Part shown: in pieces, positions 1-12,140 of the stretch
Layout: each line of letters begins with the position of its first letter
Position numbering within the stretch: position 1 is the first letter of the stretch
DNA from: Sequoia sempervirens
Taxonomy: Eukaryota; Streptophyta; Pinopsida; Cupressales; Cupressaceae
NCBI GenBank assembly: GCA_007258455.2
Contig: VDFB02373365.1
Coordinates: 222,307,353-222,371,352, forward strand
DNA length: 64,000 nt
Direction: 5' to 3'
Translations under genes and position numbers: made by a program
Notes under the pieces: generated by a model
What the model was told of the DNA's origin: nothing
What the model saw: the letters and a program-made list of their open reading frames with translations, nothing else
Databases searched by the model: none

Positions 1-2765
1 GAAATTCAACTTATCAAGAGGATCCAAATAACTTCACCGGGGATATGGACGCCCGGTTGGCAGTGGAGCTATGTTTGGGAGAATCATAATGATAACCTCG
101 TTGGGGCTATGGACACCTGTTTGGAAGCAAGGCTCTATCCAGAATGCTTTTGGATTCAGAATCTTTACGTAGCTTAACTTCATCAACCTTGATTTCCTTG
201 TCGTAGCTAAGGGAAGGAAATGAACGCATCAACACACACTTGGATTCCTGGTGCAGGAAGGACTATCTTGTCCATCGATTCTGAAACTTTACTTTAGAAG
301 TGACCTGATGCAAGGACTGAGACCAGGAGTTCTGGGTTCTTGATTCCATTTTATCATCAAAATCTCTAGAGCATTTCCCCAGTGGAGTCACCATTTGTTG
401 TGCAATTTTGCACACATGCCCCACCTGAGGTAGGGATCCCCTCTCGGGTTGATTTCATTCCTGCTTTGTTGTAGGTTCCACCCTTTCCCCTTAAAAGATA
501 AGTTCCTCTGAATTTTGTATTTTTCTTCACCTAGAGGGATTAATGATCTATCTACACTTAGGGTGTGTTATTTCCAACTCTATGATCTCAGGGCATCCTT
601 AAAGTCTCTTGTCTAAACCAAGGATTCAACTAGCAAGCGAAATTGGCTAAGTATGGGAGGCCTTTGGGGATTTCACCCTAGCTCATATTCCCCAAGCAAT
701 GGGCCATCTCGAGAAATCTGAGGTGGCCCAGAATTCCTAAAATCCAATTCTTTGGAGAATCCGGCCTTGCCTAGATTCCCCAAGTTTGTCCTTGAGCGGT
801 TTCTCTAAATCCTCTGGTCCTCAGTTGTCATGCTACACATTAATGAGGGGTTCATTGGGTGCATTTAATGAAAATTTACCTAATTACTTAAGGCCATTCT
901 AAGGTCATTTTATCATTCAAACTCCTTGAATTTGTGGAATTTGGTGTGATCAATCCTCCTCAACTTAGTGATCGTGTTTGGAGACTATGAATTCGTTTGT
1001 GGCTCCCGATTTGCATTCGAGTGGGGATCATGTTGCTTGTTTCTAGTTTGCACAAGTTGAAGGTAGGGTTTCCTCCCCTTGCTTTGTGATTTCATAATGG
1101 TGCCCTAGTTTAGCTCCATGTAATGATTTGATAATTCCCACAGTTTGTTTGGCTTCAATGACAAAATTTATTTATGCCTAAGTTCCTTCTTTGATTGTGG
1201 GAATTTAGTGTTTCTTGTGGAAAATATTAAGCTCGTTCATCTAACCCTGTGCAGTTTAATGGCCACCTCTTACACTGGGGTTACCTTCATCTCTGTCATC
1301 CTTTTATCATTCACTAGGGTTTTTCCCTCTACGCTAGTTAGCTCAGAGGAATGTTGTTTCATTGAAACCTCATTCAGAATGTAATCTTGAATGATGGACC
1401 AATGTGCTCAAATGATGATTCATTGCTTGGTTGACGCACATCAACCCTGTATGGTTATCCTATGCCCTAGCAAGCTTCGATGAAAAAATTGATAGAGGGA
1501 ATGAGGTATTGAGTGACAGTGCTTTGGTCCAAGGGGTGAAATGTGGAAATTGGTGTTAAGTTTCAAGTAGGAGTGTAAGGTTATGGTTCCCAAGTTGCAA
1601 AATGAAGAGAGATCACTTGAAAGCTATGCAGACAAGGAAGTTGAGTGAAAATGAGAGAGTTCATCTTACCTTGGGACATCCAAGGAACCTCAGAATTTTT
1701 GAGGGTTAATCCCTCAGGGATTTTGGTGCCTTTGGAAATATCCTAATCCATACTCCACTGAGATCTCCGAAGTCTAACCTTGCCCTCCGAGTTTGATTCA
1801 AAGTCCAAGTTGTGAGAAGGGGATGACTTAGATTTCACATGAAAGGAAAAATCATAGAGAAAGTTTCTAAGGCAAGACCACTTCAGAAAATATGAGGCCC
1901 CTCAGAATTTCTAAAGGTTAATCCTTCGGAGATCCCGAAGTGCCTTGGTTTCCCCGAATCCTTCCATTAAGCCGAATCCTGAGGAAAATCTACTATCACA
2001 TCAAGGTTTTATTTCAAGATAGAACTTAAATGACTCAATATAAACTAAAGAATAATTTGAAAAGCATCTTAACACTCAGAAGTTTCTATCCACAACAAAA
2101 TCTCTGAAGGAATTTCCTTTAGAGAATTCACCTAGTCTTAGATTCTTCGAATCTGTTAGAGCGGGGAAACTCTGAAAGAGGCACATAGAATAGAAAAGGG
2201 ATAACCATGGTGTCATGAATTCACCTTACATCAAGACAAGTAGATGCCAAGACTCAAAGGCACGCCTAAGCAGACATTTCAAAAAAATTTCCTTGGCTTG
2301 AAATCTTTGATCCCCAATCCCACGAAGAATTTGAATCCCTCTAGATTTCCCGAAAACTCCTATTGGAATTCCACGACAACTAAAATGTGAGCCTTTGATG
2401 AGATTCTATTAGGTGATCATGTGTTTAAGTTGACAACTCGACATTCTTGTATGCAAAAATGACCCTCGAAGATTTCCCCTTACTTAGAATTCCCCAAACT
2501 TGGCTTCTTGCGGAGAATCCACCTTGCTAGGAAATCCATGAACCTCATTCCATTGGAAATTATTCCCTAAGCTAGATTTCAAAAAAATCCTTCAAGGTCC
2601 TAAGATTTTGAAGTGCCTCTATTTGTGAATGATTTTCTTGGATTCCTAAAATGAATTAAAGCATTTGATGTTGATTGGAAGCTCTTATCTGTCTACTTTA
2701 ATGATGAATTTATTCACAACTAGAATCATGGTAATTATCATGTTTTCTAATAAATGTAGGTAGAG
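1..2765. other. Non-coding retroelement-like DNA upstream of a decayed ORF
   Basis: No convincing coding region is visible; the open frames here are short and lack codon structure. The stretch contains many diverged variants of phrases such as cctcagaatt, gagatttcccc and ccccgaag (for example near 650-790, 1690-1800, 1890-1980, 2100-2170, 2300-2370 and 2460-2560), so it looks like a degenerate internal repeat of a large retroelement. A short perfect stem GTGCAA/TTGCAC lies at 400-413, just after a cagtggagtcacc phrase. I infer it is the non-coding interior of the element whose ORF and 3' LTR follow. Confidence 0.4.
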
Positions 2766-5700
2766 GTGAGTCCTAGGAAGACTTCTAAGTCAAAGGCTAC
2801 ACACACGCGGGAAGAAGGAAAAAGAAGAATAGACATAATGAAGTGTGACTTCAAAGGAATATGGCCAGGATCTAGAATCTCCTCTGAGTGGTTAAGAATA
2901 GTTGACACCAATATGGGGCATGTAGATTATGATGAATTTCAACAAAGGATGTTTGGTAATGGAGCTACCCAGCTGGCACGGGTCATTACGCACACGGTCT
3001 TAGCTCAGGTAGCAGAGTTTCCATCTACATTATTGTGCCCAAAATTGGTGCTAGAGTGTGCAAAGCACTATGATGCTGACAAAAGAATAATAGTGGGACC
3101 ACAAGGAAGGTTCATGGATAACTTGACTGAAGATTCCATTGCTGAAATGTTCAATATACTTCCCATCACAAGCTTATCAAAGAGATCAACATCCAGGAAG
3201 CAGAGGAATTCTATGCCAAGGATGTTTCTAGGGCATTGGATATGATGAACAACTCATGGATAGCCAAACCAAAACTACACTATTCCAAAATCCTGAAGCA
3301 ATTACACAGGAGTGATTTCAAGATGGAGTAACATGACATCATCACACTCCTAGGCCAAGTAATGGGATTGGAGGAGGAATTCACCTTCAAGACTTGGATG
3401 TTTTTTCCTATCACTCAAATTGTGGGAGGAAAACATTACCATTGGGTAGGTATCTTGAGTGATAATTTGGACAAGTAGCTGAGGAGTGTCCAAGAAACCC
3501 ATGTGTTCACAATGACATCCTACCTTGTATACATGTTGGCAAGAAAGTTCAAATACAGAGGCCCAAGTTGCAGAGGGACTCCCGACAAAGATAGGATCTG
3601 GGATGTTTACCCTCAACTCTGGTACAACACATAAAATTACAGGGGAGCTAATGATGCCTTCTTCATGTACATCCCCAAATTACTACAAGGTGCTCTCCAT
3701 ATAAGTATTTCTACAGAGGCAATGAAGTTAATTAGGAAGTATGGACAATGGTTCATACAATTTCAGAGATTTTCCTATATCAGGGTACAAGGGTCACCTG
3801 TAGATTGATCAGAATGCCAAGGTATCCTACAAATAAACTCATCTTACTAGAATTGAAAAGGAAAATGGTTGCATTCAAGACAGTGCTACAGGACATGCAC
3901 AAGAAAGGGCTCACCAATGAATTCCCATTAAAAATTGGCACTCTTGAATCCTGCCCAAATCTCCAACATGCACAATAGCCGAAGAAGGAAATGGCACAAT
4001 ATGAGTTGTATTCACACACCAACCAAGACAATTTTGAACCTTATGGAAAGGAACAAAGATAGGCCAGCATGGAGTACAAGCACTGGGACCACATAGAGGA
4101 TTATTGGGAAAATTGCTGAGATGAATTTGAGATAATAAAAAGGAAGTATTCTAGATTTCCCTTGAAACTTATTAGCCTCTACAAGGTAGACCAACTGTTG
4201 GATTAGGTCAATGAACATGAAGAAGATCTGATACAGTGCCATGATTATGAGCCATAAAAAAATCAACCCCTGTTGTCAGTGAATTGGTCAAAAGAGGAGG
4301 TTGTTGACCTTGATTAGATAACTGAGCTTGTGAAGAGATACTCTAGGCTGTGGGTCAAGCACAAGGTTGCAGAGTTGCAAGAAGATGGTGCCCAATTCAC
4401 CTATGACTTAATGGGAAATCTTAAATCCCATTTTGAGGATGACACCGAGGCTACAATAGATGGTATTGTAGAGCCTTCACGTAGCTTGATGAGCAAGAAG
4501 GAAAAACTTGCCTCACACTGAAGAGGAGAACGAGAAGTCAAGGACAAGCAATGAAGACTGAGAGGCAACCTACACCAAAGGAAAAAGAGACTTCTGAGGA
4601 AGTTGTTGAGGAGGGAGAGAAGACTCCTCATCCTTCTAAGAAGAGGAAGTTAGTGATTGAAGGGAAAAGGCTAGCCAAGAAATAAAAGACTTTTGAAGCT
4701 TTAGTTACCCCTCCCAAAGTTGTCGAGATTGAAAGCTTTGGGGAGAAACCACAGGTGTATTTGAGGAGGAATTCACCAAGGCAGAGGGTGTCCCTTCTAG
4801 GAGAATCAAGAGTTGGAATTGAGAAGGAACATACCAAGGAGTCTCCTACCAATAACCCCACAAAGGAGGTTGAAAAGGCAGTCACAAGGGATAATTCACC
4901 TTCTCCATCCCCAATGCAGAATATACAAGAGGGTGAGAATCGGAAGGGACATGAGAATTTAGGTGGAGAAGAGGGCCCATTTGACAATCCTGATGAAGAG
5001 ACACAAAGTGAAGAGGTATCCATGCCCAGGGAAGGGAAATTAAGTGATTTGGCTAGGGAATTAGGGGAGAAGATAGAAATTAGAAGGAAGACTACTTATG
5101 AGGTCACGATAGAAATGCCTTCCCAACCCCAAACCAGTGAACATGCTGATGTGCCACATGCAGAGGAAGAGCCTGAAGGTAAAGCTGATGAAGAAAGGGA
5201 GCAACAGACCCAAGGAAAAGATGAGGAAAATATAGAGGTTGTGGATGAAAGTCCTCCTCATGATCAATCTAAACATGGCACTCCAGGAAATACAGAGATA
5301 GAACATCCCCTTGCCCCAGATTGGTTGGAGAAAATACTAAAATAGAAATCAATTATTATGGAAGATGAGACTCCAAGTTGGGACAAGCTGTTGGAAAAAT
5401 GGGGACAGCCAGAGGAAAGGAAGAGAGCATGAACAATCTCTAAATTTGCAAGGGATGAGTTCAACAACAGGATTGTCCATGTGGCTATTCCTCTCGAGAA
5501 TAAGTACAAGGATGAATTAAAGCCCACAGATTACAAAGTGCAGGCTGTGAATTTGGGACCAACCACAAAGGAACAAGAGAAGGAAGACTTCCAGGAATCC
5601 TCTTAGGCAATTCTGAGAAGATTAGATAAGGAGACTGAAGAAAAGGAGTTGCAAAAGAAATTGAGAGAGGTGCACAGGTATATTCAACATTTAATTAAAC

Positions 5701-6494
5701 CTCTAAAGTCTCAAAGCAATGAAAGGTCCTTGTTTCCAGAAGGCTTGTTGTCAAAGGAGGTTGTCTCAGAGATAGAAATATTGTAGTATTTTTCAAAGGA
5801 TACCCAAGAGTGATTGCAAAATGTTAGCAAAAGAGGGGATAGAATGATTGAGAAGGTGTTGCCATATTATGAGAAGTCATCTTTCCTCTCTAATGACATA
5901 GCATACTTCCTGCAAGATTGTAAGCAACCACTGAATGATACAGTTGTCAAAGAATTGTAGAGGATTCTTGCAATTCTAGCTGAGACTCTGGTTTAGGAGG
6001 GTGTCTTTACTATACAGGATACTCATAATGCCATGGAATGGATAGAAGCAATAAATTTAAAAAATGAACTCAGAATGAAAGCACCCAAGAAGTTGTCCAA
6101 GGCACAGGAAAAAGTAAAAGAGGTCTTTGACAACTACAACACTTTTTTGGAAATGATTACAGGAAGGAAGAAATTCAGACAAAGGGACTTGAATGTGAAG
6201 CAATTGCAACAATAGTGGCATGAGCTGTATTCTCCAAATGTTGAGGGTCTTGTGGTAAAGGATCAGTTGGAAGATGTTGCTATTTATATATCTTGTTTGG
6301 ATAAATATCATGGTTTATATGTTGACTGGGAGAAGACCTTAGTCAAGTATGAGGCAGAGTTGAAATCAACTAGGGTTAGAATCAATGTTATATCTACCCC
6401 AACCAAGGCCGACCTAGATCCAATTCTTTCAAAATTAAAAGGAATTAATGGAAAAAATGGGGTAGGTGAAGGGGAGATGGGCGACCCAGCTTGA
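2766..6494 (+). pseudogene. Decayed long ORF of a large (possibly non-autonomous) LTR retroelement
   Basis: Switching frame a few times (for example near 3165 and between about 3700 and 3750), one continuous protein of about 1,240 codons can be followed from about 2766 to the stop at 6492-6494. The N-terminal part is a mixed alpha/beta-looking sequence with segments such as HYHWVGILSDNLDK (about 3430-3475). The centre (about 4500-5340) is Glu/Lys/Pro-rich and probably disordered; the C-terminal part (5600-6490) is rich in charged helical sequence. More than a dozen in-frame stops occur, nearly all TAG, TAA or TGA where CAG, CAA or CGA would fit. No ATG opens the ORF; the start region follows a splice-acceptor-like ttttctaataaatgtag, and the first in-frame ATG is at 2838. 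I recognise no reverse transcriptase, integrase, protease or zinc-knuckle motif. Its position directly upstream of a polypurine tract and LTR suggests an additional ORF of a large retroelement. Confidence 0.55.
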
Positions 6495-6645
6495 CGACCT
6501 AGGACAATGTGCAATTAAATGCTAGTTTTGCTTGAGAGATAGGTTGGCAACGTCTTGGATTTCATGCCTGACATGTATTTAATGCTAAAAGTTGACTTTG
6601 GATGCTAACCTCTATTATTTTAATGTATATTTTGAACTTGAAATT

Positions 6646-6655
6646 TGGGAGGGAA
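6646..6655 (+). other. Polypurine tract
   Basis: A purine-rich run (ggagggaa core) immediately precedes a TG dinucleotide that opens a promoter-bearing segment. This is the arrangement of a polypurine tract priming plus-strand synthesis at a 3' LTR boundary. It lies about 150 bases after the decayed ORF. Confidence 0.5.
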
Positions 6656-7431
6656 TGTCTGGTTGACCTAATTTATGAAACCCCAATTTGGGACACCCTT
6701 GATGTAAATTGTTATAAATAGGGGTTTCTCCCTCATTTGTTAAGGTTAGACATTTGGAGAAAGTGCTAGAAGTTCAACTAAGGCATTAGGGAGCTCTGTA
6801 ATACTGGAGATACTAGAAAAACTTGAATTGTTGCAAATTTTTGATGAAGTAAATACAAAGGAGGCATTGTTATTTGGTGTCCCTCATTGTGCTTAGTCAT
6901 CTGTGCATGGTTCTGGTGATTCTTGTATTTCAAATTAAGAAGTTTTCTTTAAGTAAGTTACTTCCTAGATAATTTTAGATATATTAATGTTCCAGTTGTA
7001 TCTATGGTGGAAAATCTGAAGTTTTTGAGCAACCCTTGGTCCATACTTTTAGCTGCTTGCTGAATGTGGGTAGCTATGCAAAGTTAGATTGGGCCTATAT
7101 TTTATGTGCTTAGTTCAATTGTGAAGTGTTTGTTCATTTTAATGCTATATCTGGATTAATGTGTGAATTCTTTACAATCTGAAAATCTTAAATACCTTAG
7201 GAGATAGCACTATTTCTGTAATACTGCAGGGTAATCTGGGTTAGCATAAATTGGTTTAAAGGTGTTGGTCCACTTTTGATACTCTATTATTTTCATAGCT
7301 GATTCTACTAGTTAGATTAATATTTCTTTGAAACCCTTATATCTTTTGTCATTTCTTTTGAATCTAGGTTAATTTAGGATTCACAAGCATCAATGTTTTG
7401 TTATATCTGATGAATTTAGGGAGCTCCAACA
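6656..7431 (+). mobile_element. Putative 3' LTR (TG...CA), end tentative
   Basis: The segment starts TGTCTGGTTG directly after a polypurine tract and can be closed at CTCCAACA (7424-7431), giving 776 bp with TG/CA ends. It contains a TATAAATA box at 6713-6720 followed by a plausible R region. No matching 5' LTR is visible between 1 and 2765, so the partner must lie left of the window or be lost. The 5' boundary is better supported than the 3' boundary. Confidence 0.45.
6713..6720 (+). promoter_or_regulatory. TATA box in the putative LTR
   Basis: TATAAATA in the context gttataaataggggtt, 57 bases inside the putative LTR start, fits a U3 promoter. Confidence 0.5.
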
Positions 7432-8160
7432 TTTTTTTGTAAATCCCTTTATGGAAAACCAAAAATTTCACATTATCACTGAGTTGTTTCACTACATTTG
7501 TCAAGACCTGACATTAGAGACATTGGGGTTATCTCTTGAGGCTTGTTGATAGAGATTTACCTTTCAAGAGAGATAGGATATTATATTATGTATGAGTTGT
7601 GCAAAAAACACCATCAACACAAAGGAGAGTAAGATGGTGAATAGAAGTAAAAAACCCTTACTTAATTGGGAAGGGGGAAGATAACCCTAAAAATGTTATT
7701 TCAAACAATGAAGTGAATGGAAACAAAGTAAAGGAAAACTTAGAGGATGGGGAAAATATAAACCCCTCTGGTCTGGGTGAAAACCCTGACTCATAGGAAA
7801 TTAATGATGGAAATTATGAAACTGTAAATATAAGGATGAAGGAGGGAGGTAATGACCCTTCTCCCGACCCTAAACCTTCACTAAAACATGTGGAGAAAGA
7901 CACATAAATGGATGCAAGAAGTACATATGAGGAAATAGGGTTAATTCCAAAAAAAAGATGCCCAAGAATTGGTCCTTGATAAACTGAAAGAGTAGATAAG
8001 AATCAAAAGAAAAGATATGAAAAAAGGACTCCCAAAATATCCACATATTGAAGACTCTCTCGAACCATATGGCTTACCCATAAACAAGGAAGAGCTCTAA
8101 AAGAAAATAGAAATGTAAACTATATCAACCTACTTTTCCTAGAAGGTAGGGTAAATCAGG
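7432..8160 (+). pseudogene. Decayed short coding remnant, unrecognised
   Basis: From about 7675 to 7980 one frame reads a hydrophilic Asn/Glu/Lys-rich protein stretch interrupted by two stops (a TAG after NPDS and a TAA after VEKDT). It resembles the acidic, low-complexity N-terminal region of a retroelement protein, but no family can be named. The flanks (7432-7674 and 7981-8160) show nothing identifiable. Confidence 0.25.
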
Positions 8161-8258
8161 ATCTCAAAATTGAATTTAGGGTAAGTGCACAAAGTTGAGT
8201 CCACGAAACGTGAAAGTTTTTTCCCTAGCCAAAAAAATGAAATTGGCATTGCAAAAAT

Positions 8259-8518
8259 GGGATCCTAATTTTTATAAATGGGATCCCAATTTTTAAAACT
8301 TGGGATCCCGTTTAGCTTTGGGATCCCGAGCCTAAATGTAAAATGGGATCCCGCTTTTTAAAAATTGGGATCCCATTTGTTAAAGGGTCTCAAATCGACG
8401 AACATGGAATGGGATCCTGATTTGTACAAAACGGGATTACAAAACGGGATCCCGTTTTGTAATGGTATTTATTTTAAAAAAAATAACGAACTTGCATTTT
8501 ACCAGCACACGGGATCCC
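8259..8518. repeat. Cluster of GGGATCCC palindromes
   Basis: Seven perfect copies of the 8-bp palindrome GGGATCCC start at 8280, 8302, 8320, 8345, 8367, 8446 and 8511. Two GGGATCCT variants start at 8259 and 8411, and a half-site (acgggatt) lies near 8431. Spacing is irregular (18-79 bp) and the DNA between copies is mostly A/T with aaaa or tttt flanks. The cluster lies about 90 bases downstream of gtaagtgcacaaagttg, a phrase also found near the palindrome clusters of the two long inverted copies. Confidence 0.8.
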
Positions 8519-8520
8519 GA

Positions 8521-8835
8521 GTTGTGAGCAACAACAACCACCAAAAACAGGCTACAGGTACCTGTCCACCCCCATTTTTTTGCATTTTTTCATTTTTTAT
8601 TGAAATTGTCAATAAAATAATTGATTTTAGCATGTTTTTTTAAATTTATTTGACATTTTAAGCATTTTAATTCCTGTTATAGTAGAAATGAGGAATTGTA
8701 GAAATAGATGAAAAAAATGCAATGAAACCTTAAGATATTGAACAAAAACAAAAAAATGAACCTTGAATTGTATTTTAGAAACAAAATTTAGCTTTTGAAA
8801 CCTAAATTGTTCGATCAAACCAAAAAAAATTGTAT
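8521..8835. other. AT-rich spacer
   Basis: Between the GGGATCCC cluster and the AAACCCTAA array there is only AT-rich sequence with homopolymer runs; no gene or named repeat is visible. Confidence 0.5.
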
Positions 8836-9110
8836 TTGAAAACCCTAATTGGAACGAAACAAAATAAATTGCATTTCAAAACCCTAGAAATTGAAATGAA
8901 ATAAAAAAATTTGCATTTAAAACCCTAATCAAGCTTTTTGAAACCCTAATTCAAATCAAACAAAAAAATTGAATTTAAAACCCTAGTTTGAAATGAAATG
9001 AAAAAATTGCATTAAAAACCCTAATTGCTTAGAAATTGAAACAATTTTTTTTTCTAAAACCCTAAATTGAAATCGAACAAATCATTTTGATTTTGAAAAC
9101 CCTAATTTTG
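8836..9110. repeat. Degenerate array of AAACCCTAA-bearing units
   Basis: About seven diverged units of roughly 40 bp, each with an aaaaccctaa core followed by a variant of ttgaaatgaaacaaaaaaat and ttgcattt. The core equals the plant telomeric repeat permutation but is interspersed rather than tandem, so it is not a telomere. A related phrase (tgaaaccctaaatgcaaaattt) also follows the palindrome cluster of the left arm near 33143. Confidence 0.6.
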
Positions 9111-9821
9111 ATCTCAAGAAAATTCATTTGCATTGCTTAAATGTTTTAAATTTCATTTGCATTGTATGGAGAAAATGATATGTTAAACTTTAGTTTCAAT
9201 GTTAAATTATAATTAGATTAGAAAACAATGTTAAAGAATAGTTACAATTCATAAATTTTATCAATGTTTGTTTGCAAATTTAGTTAGCAAATTCGTAAAT
9301 CCAAGTGTACAATCGATTTCCAATTGTCACTTAATTAGATAGTATTCAAAATTCATTTCTATTTTATGTTTTGATCTCTCTTAGTCATGCATTGTTTCCA
9401 TTTCTTGTTTGCATGTGTTGTCTGTTGTCTTTTTACAATCTTAACCCTCATTCTAGTCAATTATTTGTTAATTAGGCTTCCAGTTTAGTCTAAAATCTCA
9501 ATTTTCCACTAGTTACCTAGACACTAAAAGAATCTAAATATTTTTATTTTCTTTCTTTTAGGTTCTTTCAATTCCAAATAATCGAAAATAAAATACTTGA
9601 TTCAACATTAACTAATTTTATATTATACATTTTATATCATAAAATTCATTTAAGTGGGAAATATTAATGAAAAAAATGTTAAATAAAATAATCTTATATT
9701 CAATTAAAAAAATATCCAGTTAAAATATACATAAAACTCAATCTTAATAATACATAATTATGTGTTTCTATTACGAAAATAGTCAATCTATTCATAAAAT
9801 CAAAAATATTCATAAACTAGG
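9111..9821. other. AT-rich intergenic DNA without visible features
   Basis: Very AT-rich sequence, with runs of A and T and no open frame of note. I see no gene, tandem repeat or recognisable mobile element. Confidence 0.5.
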
Positions 9822-11270
9822 CACTAACTTGCAAGTCCATTATTCCAAGGGCCACCCAAACTTCACCCTAAGTTCGCTAAACCCTAAACCCTGAACTCTA
9901 AAATCTAAACCCTTAACACTAAATCATTCATTTTATCCTAGGACCTTAAAATCAAATTTGGTTTCCTTAGGCAACTCCACCAAATTTTATTCCCTTAAGC
10001 CATGTCATTTTGTCGTAGGACCTTACTACAAGATCCCCTTAAGCCATCCTATTACCCTAAACCCTAAACTCTAAACTCTAAAATCTAAAATCTAAACCCT
10101 AAACCCTAAAGACATCATTTTTTCCTAGGCCCTTAATAAAATTTGGTTGCCTTGGGAAACGTCACCAAATTTTATTCACTTGAGCCATGCCATTTTTTCC
10201 TAGGACCTCACTAGACATAGATCCCCTTAAGCCATCCTATCACCCTAAATCGTAAATTGATGTCTTCAGGGGTCCTAATATGACATTTCTTAAGGGGATC
10301 AAATAAGTTCTCAAAATTTGGTGAAGTTTCCCAAGGCAACCAAATTTAACAATAATAAGATCGTGCAAGATTATAATATGAATGAGATTTCATGATCTAG
10401 GTTGGTCAGTTGAAACAAGAGCTATCTCAATCAATTGTTCCACAAGAAAATGTTCTTCACTAACTTGCAAGTTCATTATATTCCAAGGGACACCAAAAAT
10501 TCACCCTAAGTTCCATAAACCCTAAACCTTGAACTCTAAAATCTAAACCCTAAACACTAAAGCATTCATTTAGTCCTAGGACCTTAAAATTAAATTTGGT
10601 TGCCTTAGGAAACTCCACCAAATTTTATTCCCTTAAGCCGTAATTTTGTCATAGGATCTTACTACATAGATCCCCTTAAGCTATCCTATTACCCCCTAAA
10701 CTCTAAACTCTAAACCCTAAACCCTAAAGCCATCATTTTTTCTTAGGCTCTTAATGAAATTTGGTTGCCTTGGGAAACTTCACCAAATTTTATTCACTTG
10801 AGCCATGTCATTTTTTCCTAGGACCTCACTAGACATAGATCCCTTAAACCATCTCACTCAATCGTAAATCGATTTCTTAAGGGGATCAAATAAGTTCTCA
10901 AATTTGGTGAAGTTTCCCAAGGCAACCAAATTTAACAATAATAAGATCGTGCAAGATTATAATATGAATGAGATAAATCATGATCTAGGTTGATTAATTT
11001 ACGGTTTAGGGTGATAGGATGGCTTAAGGGGATCTATGTATAGTAAGTTCCTAGGAAAAAATGGCATGGCTCAAGTGAATAAAACTTGGTGAAGTTGCCT
11101 CAAACCTTAATGAAATTTGGTTGCCTTGGGCATCTTCACCAAATTTTATTCACTTAAAAGCCATGTCATTTTGTACTAGGACCTTACTACATAGATCCCC
11201 TTAAGCCATCCTATTACCCTAAAACCTAAATCCTAAACTCTAAACCATAAACCCTATAGCATTCATAAAT
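9822..11270. repeat. 636-bp duplicated unit with telomere-like tracts and inner inverted repeats
   Basis: Unit A (9822-10457) and unit B (from 10458, diverged and slightly shorter) both begin with cactaacttgcaagt and have the same order: a ctaaaccctaaaccct tract, cctaggacctt, aaatttggttgcctt, ccccttaagccatcct, a second CCCTAAA tract, then an inverted copy (aatttggtgaagtttcccaa) of the earlier ttgggaaac..caccaaatt. A partial inverted copy (about 11000-11092) and a further direct partial copy (about 11104-11270) follow. Each unit could therefore fold on itself. The CCCTAAA tracts are short and mixed with ctctaaa and tctaaa variants. Confidence 0.7.
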
Positions 11271-12140
11271 TGTCCTATATTAATAGTTAATTGTATTTTC
11301 ATTCAAGTAACATTCCTTAGACATAAATAAGGCTTACATATTGTAGACATGCAAAACTAACATTCTGCATTTGATCAGGATCATTTATCAACTGAACTAT
11401 ATGTCGCATTAGATCCATTCATCACGTTCATCCATTCATTTAAATAACCTCATTGCCTAAGGTTATTTATTTAAAAATCAAATGAGCATTATCATCAATC
11501 TTTTAAATAAATAAAAAGTCCATTTAAATCAAATCTTAAATCATATTCCATCATTTTCTAATTTAAATAAATCAATTATCAAAATCTTGAAAGTCAAATC
11601 ATCTAATCAGCATTAAATCAGCATAATCATCATCTAATCCTAATCTAATGCTAATCCCATCCCACTTGCATTATCTAGATCTAGCCACTTGCACAATAAA
11701 TCAATTTTATTGATTTATTAAAACACTCATTTTCCCTCAACATGACAAGTCAAACATTGCATTTATTGTTGTTTTTCTTGTCCCCTCTCAAAATTTATTG
11801 CAAATTTGAATTTGAATTCTCCCTCTCATGGGCACTCTTCCCAAATCTTGCACAACCATTGACCACTCACCATTTGACAAGTGTCATCTTCTCATTGGAG
11901 GATCTTTAGTCCCACATTCACCATCTTGGCCAATCTCTCATCAAAAAAATCTATAAAAGAAGGCTTAATCCTCATTCATAGGATCCAGAATTTTATGCAA
12001 GGTTACCCTCTTCATTTGAGATTTGATCTTGTTCATCATCACTCCACCATCTCCATTTGCATTTTATCATTTTTAGCTTTGATCAAGGGTTGGGAAAGGG
12101 TCACTAGCACATGTGACACCAATCCAACATGGAATAGGTG
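11271..12140 (+). mobile_element. Possible LTR promoter region of a downstream retroelement
   Basis: AT-rich DNA leading to a TATA-like TATAAAA at 11952-11958, preceded by cattggaggatc and followed by a pyrimidine-rich stretch. The arrangement resembles a plant LTR U3/R region. Exact LTR ends are not visible, and linkage to the gag-like sequence at 17256 is only an inference. Confidence 0.25.

Noticed and set aside
9870..11250. A true telomere or chromosome end
   Set aside because: The CCCTAAA tracts are short, imperfect and embedded in a 636-bp unit, with other DNA on both sides.
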